Shown in pieces: positions 1 to 6,591 of a DNA stretch of 7,655 nucleotides (its first letter is position 1; each line of letters starts with the position of its first letter). The stretch comes from Proteobacteria bacterium UBA7821 (lineage in GTDB: Bacteria > Pseudomonadota > Gammaproteobacteria > Comchoanobacterales > Comchoanobacteraceae). The stretch spans positions 1-7,655 of the forward strand of contig DLBP01000032.1 in NCBI GenBank assembly GCA_002480165.1, in the 5' to 3' direction. The translations under genes and the position numbers were made by a program. The notes under the pieces were generated by a model. The model searched no databases and was not told the DNA's origin. It saw nothing but the letters and a program-made list of their open reading frames with translations.

Positions 1-3000
1 ACATCTAGTATTGACATCGACAGGGCTCAGTTCTATCAAAACCCGTAAAGCTGATGGGTTATTGCGATAGGCTGCATAGATTAAAGGTGTCATGCCTCTG
101 TTATCTTGGTGGTTGAGAAAAGCATGATAAATACCAGCATCATGTTTGCTAGCAAGCGCTAGAATAGTAGTGAGACTATCGTCTTTTCTATCGATAGCAA
201 CCCACAATAAATTCCGATTTTGATTATCTGTAGCACCAAGGTGTTGGACACTAGAGGCACGTTCATCTAGGCTGGTCATCAATTGTTGATCATACATATC
301 CCTCAGACATGCGATGTTGAAACTGTTGAGTATCTGTGAGTCAGTGTCTGCATTTTCCAGTGCCGACATCCATGCTTGTTGGTATGGTTCACGTTGTCTA
401 CGGAGAAGATACGTTGCCACTTTCACATGGTTGTGCTCCATTGCGTGTACAAAGGCAGTTTTTCCGTTTATATCTTTATCGTCTGGAGAAAATAGCTTGG
501 TGTCCTCGAGCATGTATTTAATAACTGGCTCATGCCCATTTTTTGCGGCATACATCAAAGCGGTCATGCCATTGTAGTCACATAAAACCGATTCTTCCAG
601 TCTCATGAGTAGCTTTAATATCTCAAGTTTACCACATTCAGATGCGTAGATATATACTGTTTTTCCTTGGTGATCTCTCAGATCTAGATGAGGCTTGATT
701 TGAGAGTTGGGTATTTTTTCAATAATAGCATTTACTGTGCAAGTAGCAATGGTAGCAGCATACATCAAAGCCGTCTTACCTTGGTGATCTCGCAAATTGA
801 TGTCCACTGCCTCACCATCGTGTAATCTATTAATGATGGTATTGGTTTCTTCCCATTTTGATCTGCGAAGTTTTTGATTTTCTAGTAGATGCATAAGGGG
901 AGTTTTCCCCATATTATCTTGCTGATTACAGATTATATATTGCTCTACAGGAGTAACATCGAGTAGATGACTAACAAGTTTGGATACATCTGTTATCTGG
1001 TTGCGCCTTTCGTGCTTTTGTAGTATGTATCTAGGATTGAGTAGGTGCATCAGTGCTGTCATACCCATATTATCCATTTGGGTAATGTCAGCTCCCTCCT
1101 CATCATCAAAGCCATTGAGTATCCAATCTATAAAATAAGTGCTAGATAGATGAGACAAGCCATACATTAAAGCTGTGCGACCATTATAATCTGCAATATT
1201 AACGTTTTGACACGAGGTATAGTCCTCGAAAGATTCAACCCTTTCAGATTTAGAAATGATAGCATGCATGAGTGCCGTTTTACCGGTTTTATCTTGTAAA
1301 TTAAGATTGGCTTCTTTTATAATATCAAAATTGAATAAGTCAAAATCACCCAGTAGTAAATACATCAGCTGACTCTTGCCATGTATATCTTGGATATCAG
1401 GGTCAAGATCATCATCCAAAATTATGTGTTCTAAATCTGGTAATTCTTCTTCTTCTTCTTCATCTACGCGCCAAGTATTGCTAGCAAGCATAGCTGCTGT
1501 TTTACCACTGTAATCCTGAATATTGGGGTCGATTTGTATATAGCATGCATGATCGCATAAGTGTCCTGCTGCTTGACTACTATCGTACGGGTTACCTGCA
1601 TACGCCCAGCCATGGCAAGCAATAATTAGCGCTGTCTCGTTTCTTTTTTTATCGATATAATTGACATCGATGTTGGGCAGCATAACTAACTGTTCCATTA
1701 TATCGTCAGTATCTGGTATGCCATTAATTGTCTCTAAGAGTAGGTCACTTCTTAGTAGATGGTACTTGTTCAATTCAGCTAATGTAATTTTAAGTACGCT
1801 CTTTCTTAGGGCGTGAGGTTCTTGAATGACGTACCAGCCATTCCAGCCATCTCTCACGTAATAGGTTTTGCCTGTTTCATTTTCTTCATCTACATCTTTG
1901 AGCGTATAAAGCAAATCTGATAATTGATGCGCTGTTTGAGATTGTCTAGCTTCTTGAGTTGATGATGCTATAATACGAATCCGCTCATGTCTCAGCATTA
2001 GCTCGACAATATCATCATGACCACATAAACCAGCTATGGTTAGAGCAGTTTGTGAATATGAGTACTTTTCACCCACTTTTCTTGAGAGCCCTGGAAATGA
2101 AAACCGACCTCTACGAAATTCATTAACTGTCTCGCTCTCACGACCTCGAAGAATAGTATATATAGATGGGCATGGAACAACTTCTACTAGCATATTGGGC
2201 TGGGTTTTATTGTTATTAAGAAGACAAATAGTTGCGTTTGGAGATTGATAATATGCAGCATACATCAGGGCTGTTTGGCCAAACGAATCGACTTGATTTG
2301 GGTTTAAGCCAATGTTGAGTAGTTCTTGGATTAATTGTGAATTATCATTGGCTGCAGCGTACATCATGACGGTCATATTATCTGGATTGACGTCATATTG
2401 GACATTTTTAGTACCATATGCATCGATTAGTAACTGCTGTATGTTCATGTCCTCGGCTGTGAGATCATACCATTTAATGGTAGCCGATAGCATGAGGGCA
2501 CTCAGACCATAGTTATCTCTGAGCGTGAGATCAATAGAAGGGTGACGCACTAATCGAGCGACTATACTTCTATGACCTCTCATAACAGCTGTCATCAAAG
2601 CAGTCATCCCGGAAGCATCTTGTTGATTGATATTATCGTTGGTAATTAGTGAGCTAGTAAGCCGTTCATCACCGTGTATCAGAGCATTTTGTAAATTATG
2701 ACTGTAAGCAGGGGTTGTGCTGTTTGTCTTTGGAGTGAAATAATGGGATGCTTTGCAGTTGTGTTCCAGAATCTGCAGTGTAGTTTTATTAATTGCTTTA
2801 GTTTGATCCCACTCTGAAAGATGTATCGAAGGCATAATCTTGATATCTTTTAGCAACATTAATACGATATTATCCTTTCCATGCAGGATAGCTCTGCTTA
2901 GAGGAGAATCCACTGATTTCGGGCCGTGAATATTAAAATTAGCGTTAGAAGTTGAGCCGTAGCGACTACAGAATGATAAAATAGTATGGACGATTTCTTC

Positions 3001-3342
3001 ATCACCATTTTCTGAAGCACGCATGAGAGTAGTCGAGCAAGTCGAGGCATGATGTTTCACACCATTGACGTCTAGGCCTGGATACGATTCTAGCAGTAAT
3101 TTGAGCATATCGTTGTTTTTCTTCTCGACGAGACTGTGATACAGATTAACGTAATCACTTTGTAGCACATCCCTCCTATTACCAATCGAAATCAGGTTTT
3201 TAAACACTTCGATAGCGTTGTGTTTGATCGCTTCTTCCAGTAACAGTAGAGGGAACTCTCTAACCGGTATATCGCTACCAATCATTTTGGTAATCGCATC
3301 TGCGTTATCTGCTCTGATAGCTTGTAATATATTTTGTTTCAT
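1..3342 (-). CDS. Giant ankyrin-repeat protein (C-terminus beyond the window)
   Basis: This frame is open for 1,114 codons without a stop and leaves the window at its C-terminal side, so the protein is partial. It carries many ankyrin-type signatures of the form D-x-x-G-x-T-A-L-M-x-A-A. The conserved Gly or equivalent falls near residues 245, 279, 355, 613, 655, 687, 721, 760, 812, 855, 893, 925, 960 and 1083, with weaker units near 104, 324, 431, 570 and 1042. The N-terminus (about 1-100) reads like degenerate ankyrin helices. No signal peptide or membrane segment is visible. Residues about 440-560 form a non-repeat insertion, and an acidic run of six Glu follows residue 620. Ankyrin repeats bind proteins; in intracellular bacteria such giants are often secreted effectors, which is inference here. 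The ATG at 3342 is chosen because a stop lies five codons upstream and a promoter lies just before it. The Shine-Dalgarno is weak. Repeat class is certain; target unknown. Confidence 0.93.
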   Translation of the reverse strand, partial: MKQNILQAIRADNADAITKMIGSDIPVREFPLLLLEEAIKHNAIEVFKNLISIGNRRDVLQSDYVNLYHSLVEKKNNDMLKLLLESYPGLDVNGVKHHASTCSTTLMRASENGDEEIVHTILSFCSRYGSTSNANFNIHGPKSVDSPLSRAILHGKDNIVLMLLKDIKIMPSIHLSEWDQTKAINKTTLQILEHNCKASHYFTPKTNSTTPAYSHNLQNALIHGDERLTSSLITNDNINQQDASGMTALMTAVMRGHRSIVARLVRHPSIDLTLRDNYGLSALMLSATIKWYDLTAEDMNIQQLLIDAYGTKNVQYDVNPDNMTVMMYAAANDNSQLIQELLNIGLNPNQVDSFGQTALMYAAYYQSPNATICLLNNNKTQPNMLVEVVPCPSIYTILRGRESETVNEFRRGRFSFPGLSRKVGEKYSYSQTALTIAGLCGHDDIVELMLRHERIRIIASSTQEARQSQTAHQLSDLLYTLKDVDEENETGKTYYVRDGWNGWYVIQEPHALRKSVLKITLAELNKYHLLRSDLLLETINGIPDTDDIMEQLVMLPNIDVNYIDKKRNETALIIACHGWAYAGNPYDSSQAAGHLCDHACYIQIDPNIQDYSGKTAAMLASNTWRVDEEEEEELPDLEHIILDDDLDPDIQDIHGKSQLMYLLLGDFDLFNFDIIKEANLNLQDKTGKTALMHAIISKSERVESFEDYTSCQNVNIADYNGRTALMYGLSHLSSTYFIDWILNGFDDEEGADITQMDNMGMTALMHLLNPRYILQKHERRNQITDVSKLVSHLLDVTPVEQYIICNQQDNMGKTPLMHLLENQKLRRSKWEETNTIINRLHDGEAVDINLRDHQGKTALMYAATIATCTVNAIIEKIPNSQIKPHLDLRDHQGKTVYIYASECGKLEILKLLMRLEESVLCDYNGMTALMYAAKNGHEPVIKYMLEDTKLFSPDDKDINGKTAFVHAMEHNHVKVATYLLRRQREPYQQAWMSALENADTDSQILNSFNIACLRDMYDQQLMTSLDERASSVQHLGATDNQNRNLLWVAIDRKDDSLTTILALASKHDAGIYHAFLNHQDNRGMTPLIYAAYRNNPSALRVLIELSPVDVNTRC

Positions 3343-3359
3343 TATCCGCACCAATTATT

Positions 3360-3387
3360 AGTATACAGAAATTGAAATTAATTTCAA
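3360..3387 (-). promoter_or_regulatory. Promoter of the ankyrin gene
   Basis: On the minus strand TTGAAA (3382-3387, five of six consensus bases) is followed after 16 bp by TATACT (3360-3365, five of six). The predicted transcription start lies near 3353, leaving a leader of only about 10 nt before the ATG at 3342. This fits the poor ribosome binding site. The -35 box and most of the spacer lie inside a perfect palindrome. Confidence 0.6.
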
Positions 3388-3389
3388 TT
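3370..3389. promoter_or_regulatory. Perfect 20-bp palindrome, candidate operator
   Basis: AATTGAAATTAATTTCAATT equals its own reverse complement. It covers the whole -35 box and most of the spacer of the ankyrin promoter, the classic position of a repressor operator for a dimeric helix-turn-helix protein. It has no loop and no T-tract, so it is not a terminator. Low sequence complexity makes chance occurrence possible; the binding protein is unknown. Confidence 0.4.
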
Positions 3390-3390
3390 G

Positions 3391-3608
3391 TTTTATGGAA
3401 TTGATGGGCAGCGATCTATTTTTAGATAGTTATTATCCCTCTAACTTTTAATTAGATCACTTCATACATTTATTGTCTCAGCACACACAAGATAAATTAA
3501 ATCTAGAATGGGTAAGCAAACATTTACCATGATTATTAGCAATGGCGTGTAAATAGATTACTGCTGAGATATCACTTTTTAAGAAGTAACTGGAATCTAT
3601 TATTTTGT
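3391..3608. other. Non-coding part of the divergent intergenic region
   Basis: This stretch lies between the ankyrin promoter and the tspO promoter. I see no gene in it. The only structure is a short inverted repeat, ATGGGTAA (3508-3515) against TTACCAT (3524-3530) with one bulged G. A 14-codon frame starts at the ATG 3508 but has no ribosome binding site and is not called as a gene. Confidence 0.4.
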
Positions 3609-3637
3609 TTGATATACTATCAGTATTCAGTGTTAAT
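3609..3637 (+). promoter_or_regulatory. Putative promoter of tspO
   Basis: TTGATA (3609-3614, five of six consensus bases) is separated by 17 bp from GTTAAT (3632-3637, four of six). Transcription would begin near 3644, giving a leader of about 30 nt. The -10 box is weak, so the call is tentative. Confidence 0.35.
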
Positions 3638-3675
3638 ATGTGAGTACACACCTATGATTAGCTGCATATTTTGAT

Positions 3676-4170
3676 ATGAATAAGTTATTACTATCAGAAC
3701 CTACTAAAAAATATCTTAAACTTGTAAGTTGGATCGCTCTATTTTTATTAATTAGCTATAGCACAAGTATGATAACAAAAAGTAGTATAAATACTTGGTA
3801 TGTGACATTAAACCGCTCTTTCTTAACACCTCCTGGTTATGTTTTTGGATTAGTCTGGAGTATTTTATATATTATGATAGCAACAGCTGGTTGGATGATT
3901 TGGAACCAAAAAGCAAACTCCAGAGCAAAGCTGCTGAAAAACTTATTCATATTCCAATTAATATTGAATTGGACTTGGAGCCCTTTATTCTTTATATATC
4001 AATTGACAAATTTTTCGATAATTTCCTTAATAGTAATGATTATATCAACCGCAATATTGGTTTTTAAATCATACAAACCATTGCGCAATGTCTCAATATT
4101 GATGATGCCATATTTATTATGGCTAACATTCGCACTCTATTTAAACATATATATCTATCTGTACAATTGA
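3676..4170 (+). CDS. tspO: TspO/MBR family tryptophan-rich sensory membrane protein
   Basis: The 164-residue product matches the usual bacterial TspO length and has five hydrophobic helices (about 14-33, 54-77, 84-108, 112-130, 139-162). Family hallmarks are in order: W41-Y42 and L45 before the first loop, P52-P53, V56-F57, V60-W61 and L64-Y65 in helix 2, W73 and W76, the helix-3 motif QLILNWTWSPLFF (94-106), and P145-Y146-L147, W149, F152-A153 and L156-N157 in helix 5. TspO proteins (relatives of the mitochondrial translocator protein) bind porphyrins and sterol-like ligands and are tied to tetrapyrrole handling and oxidative or host stress; the exact role in host-associated bacteria is unsettled. 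No strong Shine-Dalgarno precedes the ATG. The gene has its own putative promoter, diverges from the ankyrin gene and lies 164 bp before the next plus-strand gene. It is intact. Confidence 0.93.
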   Translation: MNKLLLSEPTKKYLKLVSWIALFLLISYSTSMITKSSINTWYVTLNRSFLTPPGYVFGLVWSILYIMIATAGWMIWNQKANSRAKLLKNLFIFQLILNWTWSPLFFIYQLTNFSIISLIVMIISTAILVFKSYKPLRNVSILMMPYLLWLTFALYLNIYIYLYN

Positions 4171-4334
4171 ATCATACGAATGAAGTTGTAATAAAATTAA
4201 TGGAATATTTGCATAGTGCTCCCCTGCTCTTTCATTATACAATGCTAATTGTTACCTAAAAAATGGCATATTTGTTATTATAATCTTAATGTTTGCTGTT
4301 TAAAGTGGCCAGTAAATAAATAACAGAGAATAAA

Positions 4335-4787
4335 ATGATAAATAATCAAGATAAAAGAAATGGCAACCCACAAAAATTGCCTTCAGGCCAGAAATCCTGG
4401 AAATGGAAAGGGCTTAACGTAATCGAAATAGCATTCCATTGCTTGATGGCAATTTGGCACATAGCTTATATACCAGGATTGTTAATACCATTTTTCACTC
4501 ATCAATATATTCCAGGTATAGCTAATCGACCAGGATATCACGAACTTCTTTTCTACCCTGCCATTGCCCTTGGTATTATGCTATCTATTATTAGTTACGG
4601 AGTACTTGTATATAAGCTTATAGAGATTCACAAAGTTAGATCATCAAATAAATCGATCTGTGATAGGCAGTTGAACACTCCAGACTCAGATCTGAATCGT
4701 CGTGTTCAATCTCAAGATCTTGACGATAAAAATAGAATGATAAATAGTCATGATGCCCAGGGTACACACACAAGATCAATTAGCTGA
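4335..4787 (+). CDS. Unrecognised two-helix membrane protein, probably frameshifted at its C-terminus
   Basis: I do not recognise a family. The 150-residue product begins with a polar, lysine-rich segment (1-27), followed by hydrophobic helices at about 28-52 (Trp and His rich, with the motif WHIAYIPGLL) and 72-95. These are joined by a loop containing HQYIPGIANRPGYHE. A long hydrophilic Asp/Asn/Gln/Arg-rich tail runs from 96. The two helices and polar tail suggest an inner-membrane protein with a cytoplasmic tail; this is inference. The ATG at 4335 follows a weak AGAGA element. A TATAAT at 4279-4284 may be a -10 box but lacks a good -35 partner. The frame ends at 4787, but a protein-like tail continues in the next frame to 4851, so the last eight residues are probably a frameshift product. 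Confidence 0.65.
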   Translation: MINNQDKRNGNPQKLPSGQKSWKWKGLNVIEIAFHCLMAIWHIAYIPGLLIPFFTHQYIPGIANRPGYHELLFYPAIALGIMLSIISYGVLVYKLIEIHKVRSSNKSICDRQLNTPDSDLNRRVQSQDLDDKNRMINSHDAQGTHTRSIS

Positions 4788-4851
4788 ACAACAAAGCTTA
4801 GTTGAAGCTGATAGTGGGGAAAGTGTTACAGTAAAATTAATTCAATACTAG
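4762..4851 (+). pseudogene. Out-of-frame tail of the preceding membrane-protein gene
   Basis: From GTA at 4762 a second frame encodes 29 residues beginning VHTQDQLAEQQSLVEAD and ends at TAG 4849-4851. Its Gln/Asp/Glu-rich composition continues that of the upstream tail. Removing one G from the GGG run at 4760-4762 would fuse residue 142 of the 4335 gene directly to this segment and give a protein of 171 residues. A one-base insertion (or a sequencing error) is the simplest explanation. It could instead be a coincidental open stretch. Confidence 0.4.
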
Positions 4852-4960
4852 AGTGACTTTATCACTAACTCAAAATCAGTTAGGTAATAATTTAGATAGG
4901 TGTGAGGTGATGTGTCGTGAAACAGTTAGATTGGATTTATGATCATTGTATGAGCAAACC

Positions 4961-5092
4961 TTATCGGCTGTCAATAATTTTGGCAATTATTGACAGTTTC
5001 TTCAAAGCATATCGTATATTTGCGAACACTAATGTATATCTATCGAGGTGATTTAGGTTGGTTAACCACTTGTTGTTTTTTGTAGTATCCAC
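4961..5092 (-). pseudogene. 43-codon gene remnant with a displaced ribosome binding site
   Basis: A minus-strand frame from GTG (5092) to TAA (4961-4963) encodes 43 residues containing NKWLTNLNHLDRYTLVFANI, followed by a Lys/Ile-rich end. A perfect AGGAGG lies at 5111-5116, but 18 nt from the GTG and with no nearer start, so it cannot serve this frame well. The W-x(7)-D-R-Y pattern and basic, aliphatic end faintly recall the C-terminal end of some transposases; that is a guess. The 12-bp hairpin at 4968-4996 forms its last codons. It may be a decayed fragment or chance. Confidence 0.25.
4968..4996 (+). terminator. Strong hairpin, candidate terminator of the plus-strand unit
   Basis: CTGTCAATAATT (4968-4979) and AATTATTGACAG (4985-4996) form a perfect 12-bp stem with a 5-base loop. 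On the plus strand TTTCTTC follows, a modest T-rich tail; on the minus strand CCGATAA follows, which does not fit a terminator. It lies about 120 bp after the broken membrane-protein gene. The stem is AT-rich, so its efficiency is uncertain. Confidence 0.45.
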
Positions 5093-5165
5093 TTTATCTC
5101 TTTAATCTTACCTCCTCTCAGAAACTTCTATTTTTTATATCAAACAGTAACTAGTTTTATCTGTA

Positions 5166-5413
5166 TTAAGCAGTCGCCAACTCATTATCGGTGTATCCAG
5201 CACTTCTCAAATAAGGTGCGTCTTCGTAGATACTACGCCCACTTCTTTTAAATCTTTCAGCAGTGATCCCAAGACCTTGCTTCTAAGCCACATTTTATTC
5301 AATCAGCTAATTCTGCTTCATTGACTTCTTCTTTTACGATCACCTAAATAAAACTGAATATTTTTAATAGAAGTAAATAGCTGCTTAACAGGTTGATCTT
5401 CACTAGTAGACAT
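5166..5413 (-). pseudogene. Small gene with an ideal start but broken by two frame changes and a stop
   Basis: A textbook start is visible: AAGGAG (5421-5426) lies seven bases before ATG (5411-5413). The first frame gives MSTSEDQPVKQLFTSIKNIQ and about five more convincing residues (to 5340), then degenerates and stops at 5318. The next frame continues with VKEEVNEAELAD, hits TGA at 5299-5301 and resumes with IKCGLEA. From about 5282 the third frame gives GLGITAERFKRSGRSIYED and ends LRSAGYTDNELATA before TAA (5166-5168). Joined, the pieces make a helical, charged protein of about 82 residues. The AGYTxxEL ending resembles the short L-x-x-A-G-Y-T-x-x-E-L units that end some bacterial proteins; function is unknown. 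The AAAAGAAGAAG run near 5327-5337 is a likely slip site. A TTGACA-like -35 lies upstream near 5470 without a convincing -10. Only the first 31 codons could be translated as they stand. Confidence 0.5.
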
Positions 5414-5878
5414 AATTATTCTCCTTGTTATTTCAATATAGACCATATGGACCATTTTCTTTAATTTGTCAAATTTTACTTCTTTTTGATTCAACTGTAT
5501 CATATCTTCTAGATTTGTGGAGAGCATCAACAATAGTTGTCGATACTGGAACTGGTGAATGTGCATATTATGAAATGCTCATAGTCCATCTAATAAACCC
5601 TAGATCGATCTATCCAGATGCTTGTATCAAGTTCTAGATCGCTCTTACCGTAAATTATGAGCTAGCGCAGGTCAGCAAACAATCATCATCATCAAAACAA
5701 CTTATGATAATAATTTACACAAGCTGGATTATGTGGGTTTAATAATAAATATTCAGTGCCTTAATCGCATTTTTGTTATCGATAGTTGATCGTAAAGTTA
5801 AAAGAATAAAAATTTCAAAATGACCTCTAAACAATAACAATTAATATCTTGAACTGGCTATCCTATAGTTTGCTTTAA
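5414..5878. other. Stretch without a supportable gene
   Basis: No convincing gene is seen. The minus-strand frame of the 5413 start is open upstream to about 5566 and encodes a charged helical segment (NQKEVKFDKLKKMV). The strong ribosome binding site at 5421-5426 lies inside it, so this is probably untranslated leader. On the plus strand 5639-5728 is open after a TAG and reads NYELAQVSKQSSSSKQL, weakly protein-like and without a start. The sequence CTAGATCG occurs near 5601 and again near 5634. Confidence 0.3.
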
Positions 5879-6162
5879 TTAAGGCTTATTTGCACATACC
5901 TGTTCAAGTCTTGCTGCATCATATGATGTAAGAAAACCCACCAGATTTCCGGTAGAAGCCTGGCCTATTTCTCTCCCTGTTGCCATCTTTTTCCAGATGT
6001 CGCTTTTATAATATCTTGGTTCTATAGCCATTAGCTGAGATTCAATATCTTCTTTAAGCCATGAGGTTCCGGTTCGTTAAGCAAAGCACCCAAAGCGGCT
6101 ACTTGAAGTCGTAGGTCTTTTATAAATGCTTTTTTCAGATAATCTAAAACAGTCGGCCCAAA
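5879..6162 (-). pseudogene. Frameshifted C-terminal gene fragment, family not recognised
   Basis: Two overlapping minus-strand frames are clearly protein-like. The first (6162 to 6031) reads GPTVLDYLKKAFIKDLRLQV, then AALGALLNEPEP, before losing sense. The second (6076 to 5879) reads RTGTSWLKEDIESQLMA, then PRYYKSDIWKKMATGRE, then IGQASTGNLVGFLTSYD, and ends LEQVCANKP-TAA. They join near 6070-6080 if one lost base is restored, giving about 95 residues of a mostly helical, soluble domain. No start codon with a ribosome binding site is present, and a TAA (6163-6165) precedes the first frame, so the N-terminal part of the gene is missing or further scrambled. I do not recognise the family; the strong composition and clean stop make a real gene origin likely. 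Confidence 0.5.
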
Positions 6163-6184
6163 TTAAACAAAAAAGTCCATTTGT

Positions 6185-6228
6185 AAAAAAATCACAGCAA
6201 CTAACTGTACTTATGATGCACTGTGATT
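6185..6228 (-). terminator. Candidate minus-strand terminator
   Basis: Read on the minus strand, AATCACAG (6221-6228) pairs perfectly with CTGTGATT (6190-6197), and the second arm runs into a T-tract of seven (6185-6191). The loop is long, 23 bases, which weakens the call. The stop codon of the fragment at 6211 falls in the loop, a position that would suit the end of that former gene. Confidence 0.35.
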
Positions 6229-6437
6229 ATTTGAATAATTACTTGAGTGATATTGTTGGCCTGATTGATTACTAATTACCGGAAATTTAGTGTGAGGTAA
6301 TGGATCACCTGCTCTTAACAAATGGATAAATCAAAATATAAGCTATGACTTGAGCAATGATTAAACAAATTCCTTAGAGGCAATCTGATGACCTTTTGAT
6401 CAAAAATATTCATTATTGTTATTGTATTAGGCTCCAT
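6211..6437 (-). pseudogene. Remnant of a small gene, two overlapping frames
   Basis: A 40-codon frame begins at ATG 6437 (MEPNTITIMNIFDQ) and ends at TAA 6315-6317. Overlapping it, a second frame open from 6330 encodes 39 residues, HLLRAGDPLPHTKFPVISN then a Gln/Ser/Asn-rich tail, and ends at TAA 6211-6213. A one-base correction near 6320-6330 would join them into about 75 residues. The second part looks more protein-like than the first, and no ribosome binding site precedes 6437. It could equally be a tail fragment alone. No family recognised. Confidence 0.3.
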
Positions 6438-6447
6438 GATTTTTATT

Positions 6448-6591
6448 TTAAAGTGAGAAAAGTTCATAGGCTTTATTTGGTCTATAGAAACCTAGTGGAA
6501 CTCGTTTCGAACTGGAATTTGAGTTTGATCTGTCAATTTGATCTGGGCCAATCACTGTTGCTATTACATCTGGAACTTCATTGATTCTATC
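6448..6591 (-). other. In-frame coding-like extension beyond the TGA of the next gene
   Basis: Directly after the TGA at 6592-6594, the same frame continues for 47 codons to TAA (6448-6450). It reads DRINEVPDVIATVIGPDQID, then a short Ser/Asn-rich stretch, then VPLGFYRPNKAYELFSL. This looks like a genuine C-terminus. The likely history is a CGA to TGA change, so that the ancestral protein had 286 residues. Confidence 0.5.

Noticed and set aside
314..2512. Several plus-strand frames of 60-90 codons inside the ankyrin gene
   Set aside because: They lie opposite a continuous minus-strand frame of 1,114 codons with clear ankyrin motifs, and their translations show no domain or ribosome binding site.
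1..3342. Ankyrin DNA repeats as a tandem or CRISPR-like array
   Set aside because: The repetition is at protein level with variable spacing and diverged DNA; there are no identical direct repeats with spacers.
3508..3551. 14-codon plus-strand frame starting at ATG 3508
   Set aside because: No ribosome binding site, very short, and its start lies within a small inverted repeat.
3795..4067. 90-codon plus-strand frame inside tspO
   Set aside because: It overlaps the TspO gene in another frame; the TspO translation carries all family motifs.
4852..4888. Short inverted repeats AGTGA/TCACT and CTAACT/AGTTAG as a terminator
   Set aside because: Stems are only 5-6 bp and no T-tract follows.
5425..5637. 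70-codon plus-strand frame
   Set aside because: No ribosome binding site and no motif; it overlaps the leader and start of the minus-strand gene with a perfect ribosome binding site at 5421-5426.
6396..6584. 62-codon plus-strand frame
   Set aside because: It is opposite the protein-like in-frame extension of the 6592 gene and has no start signals.
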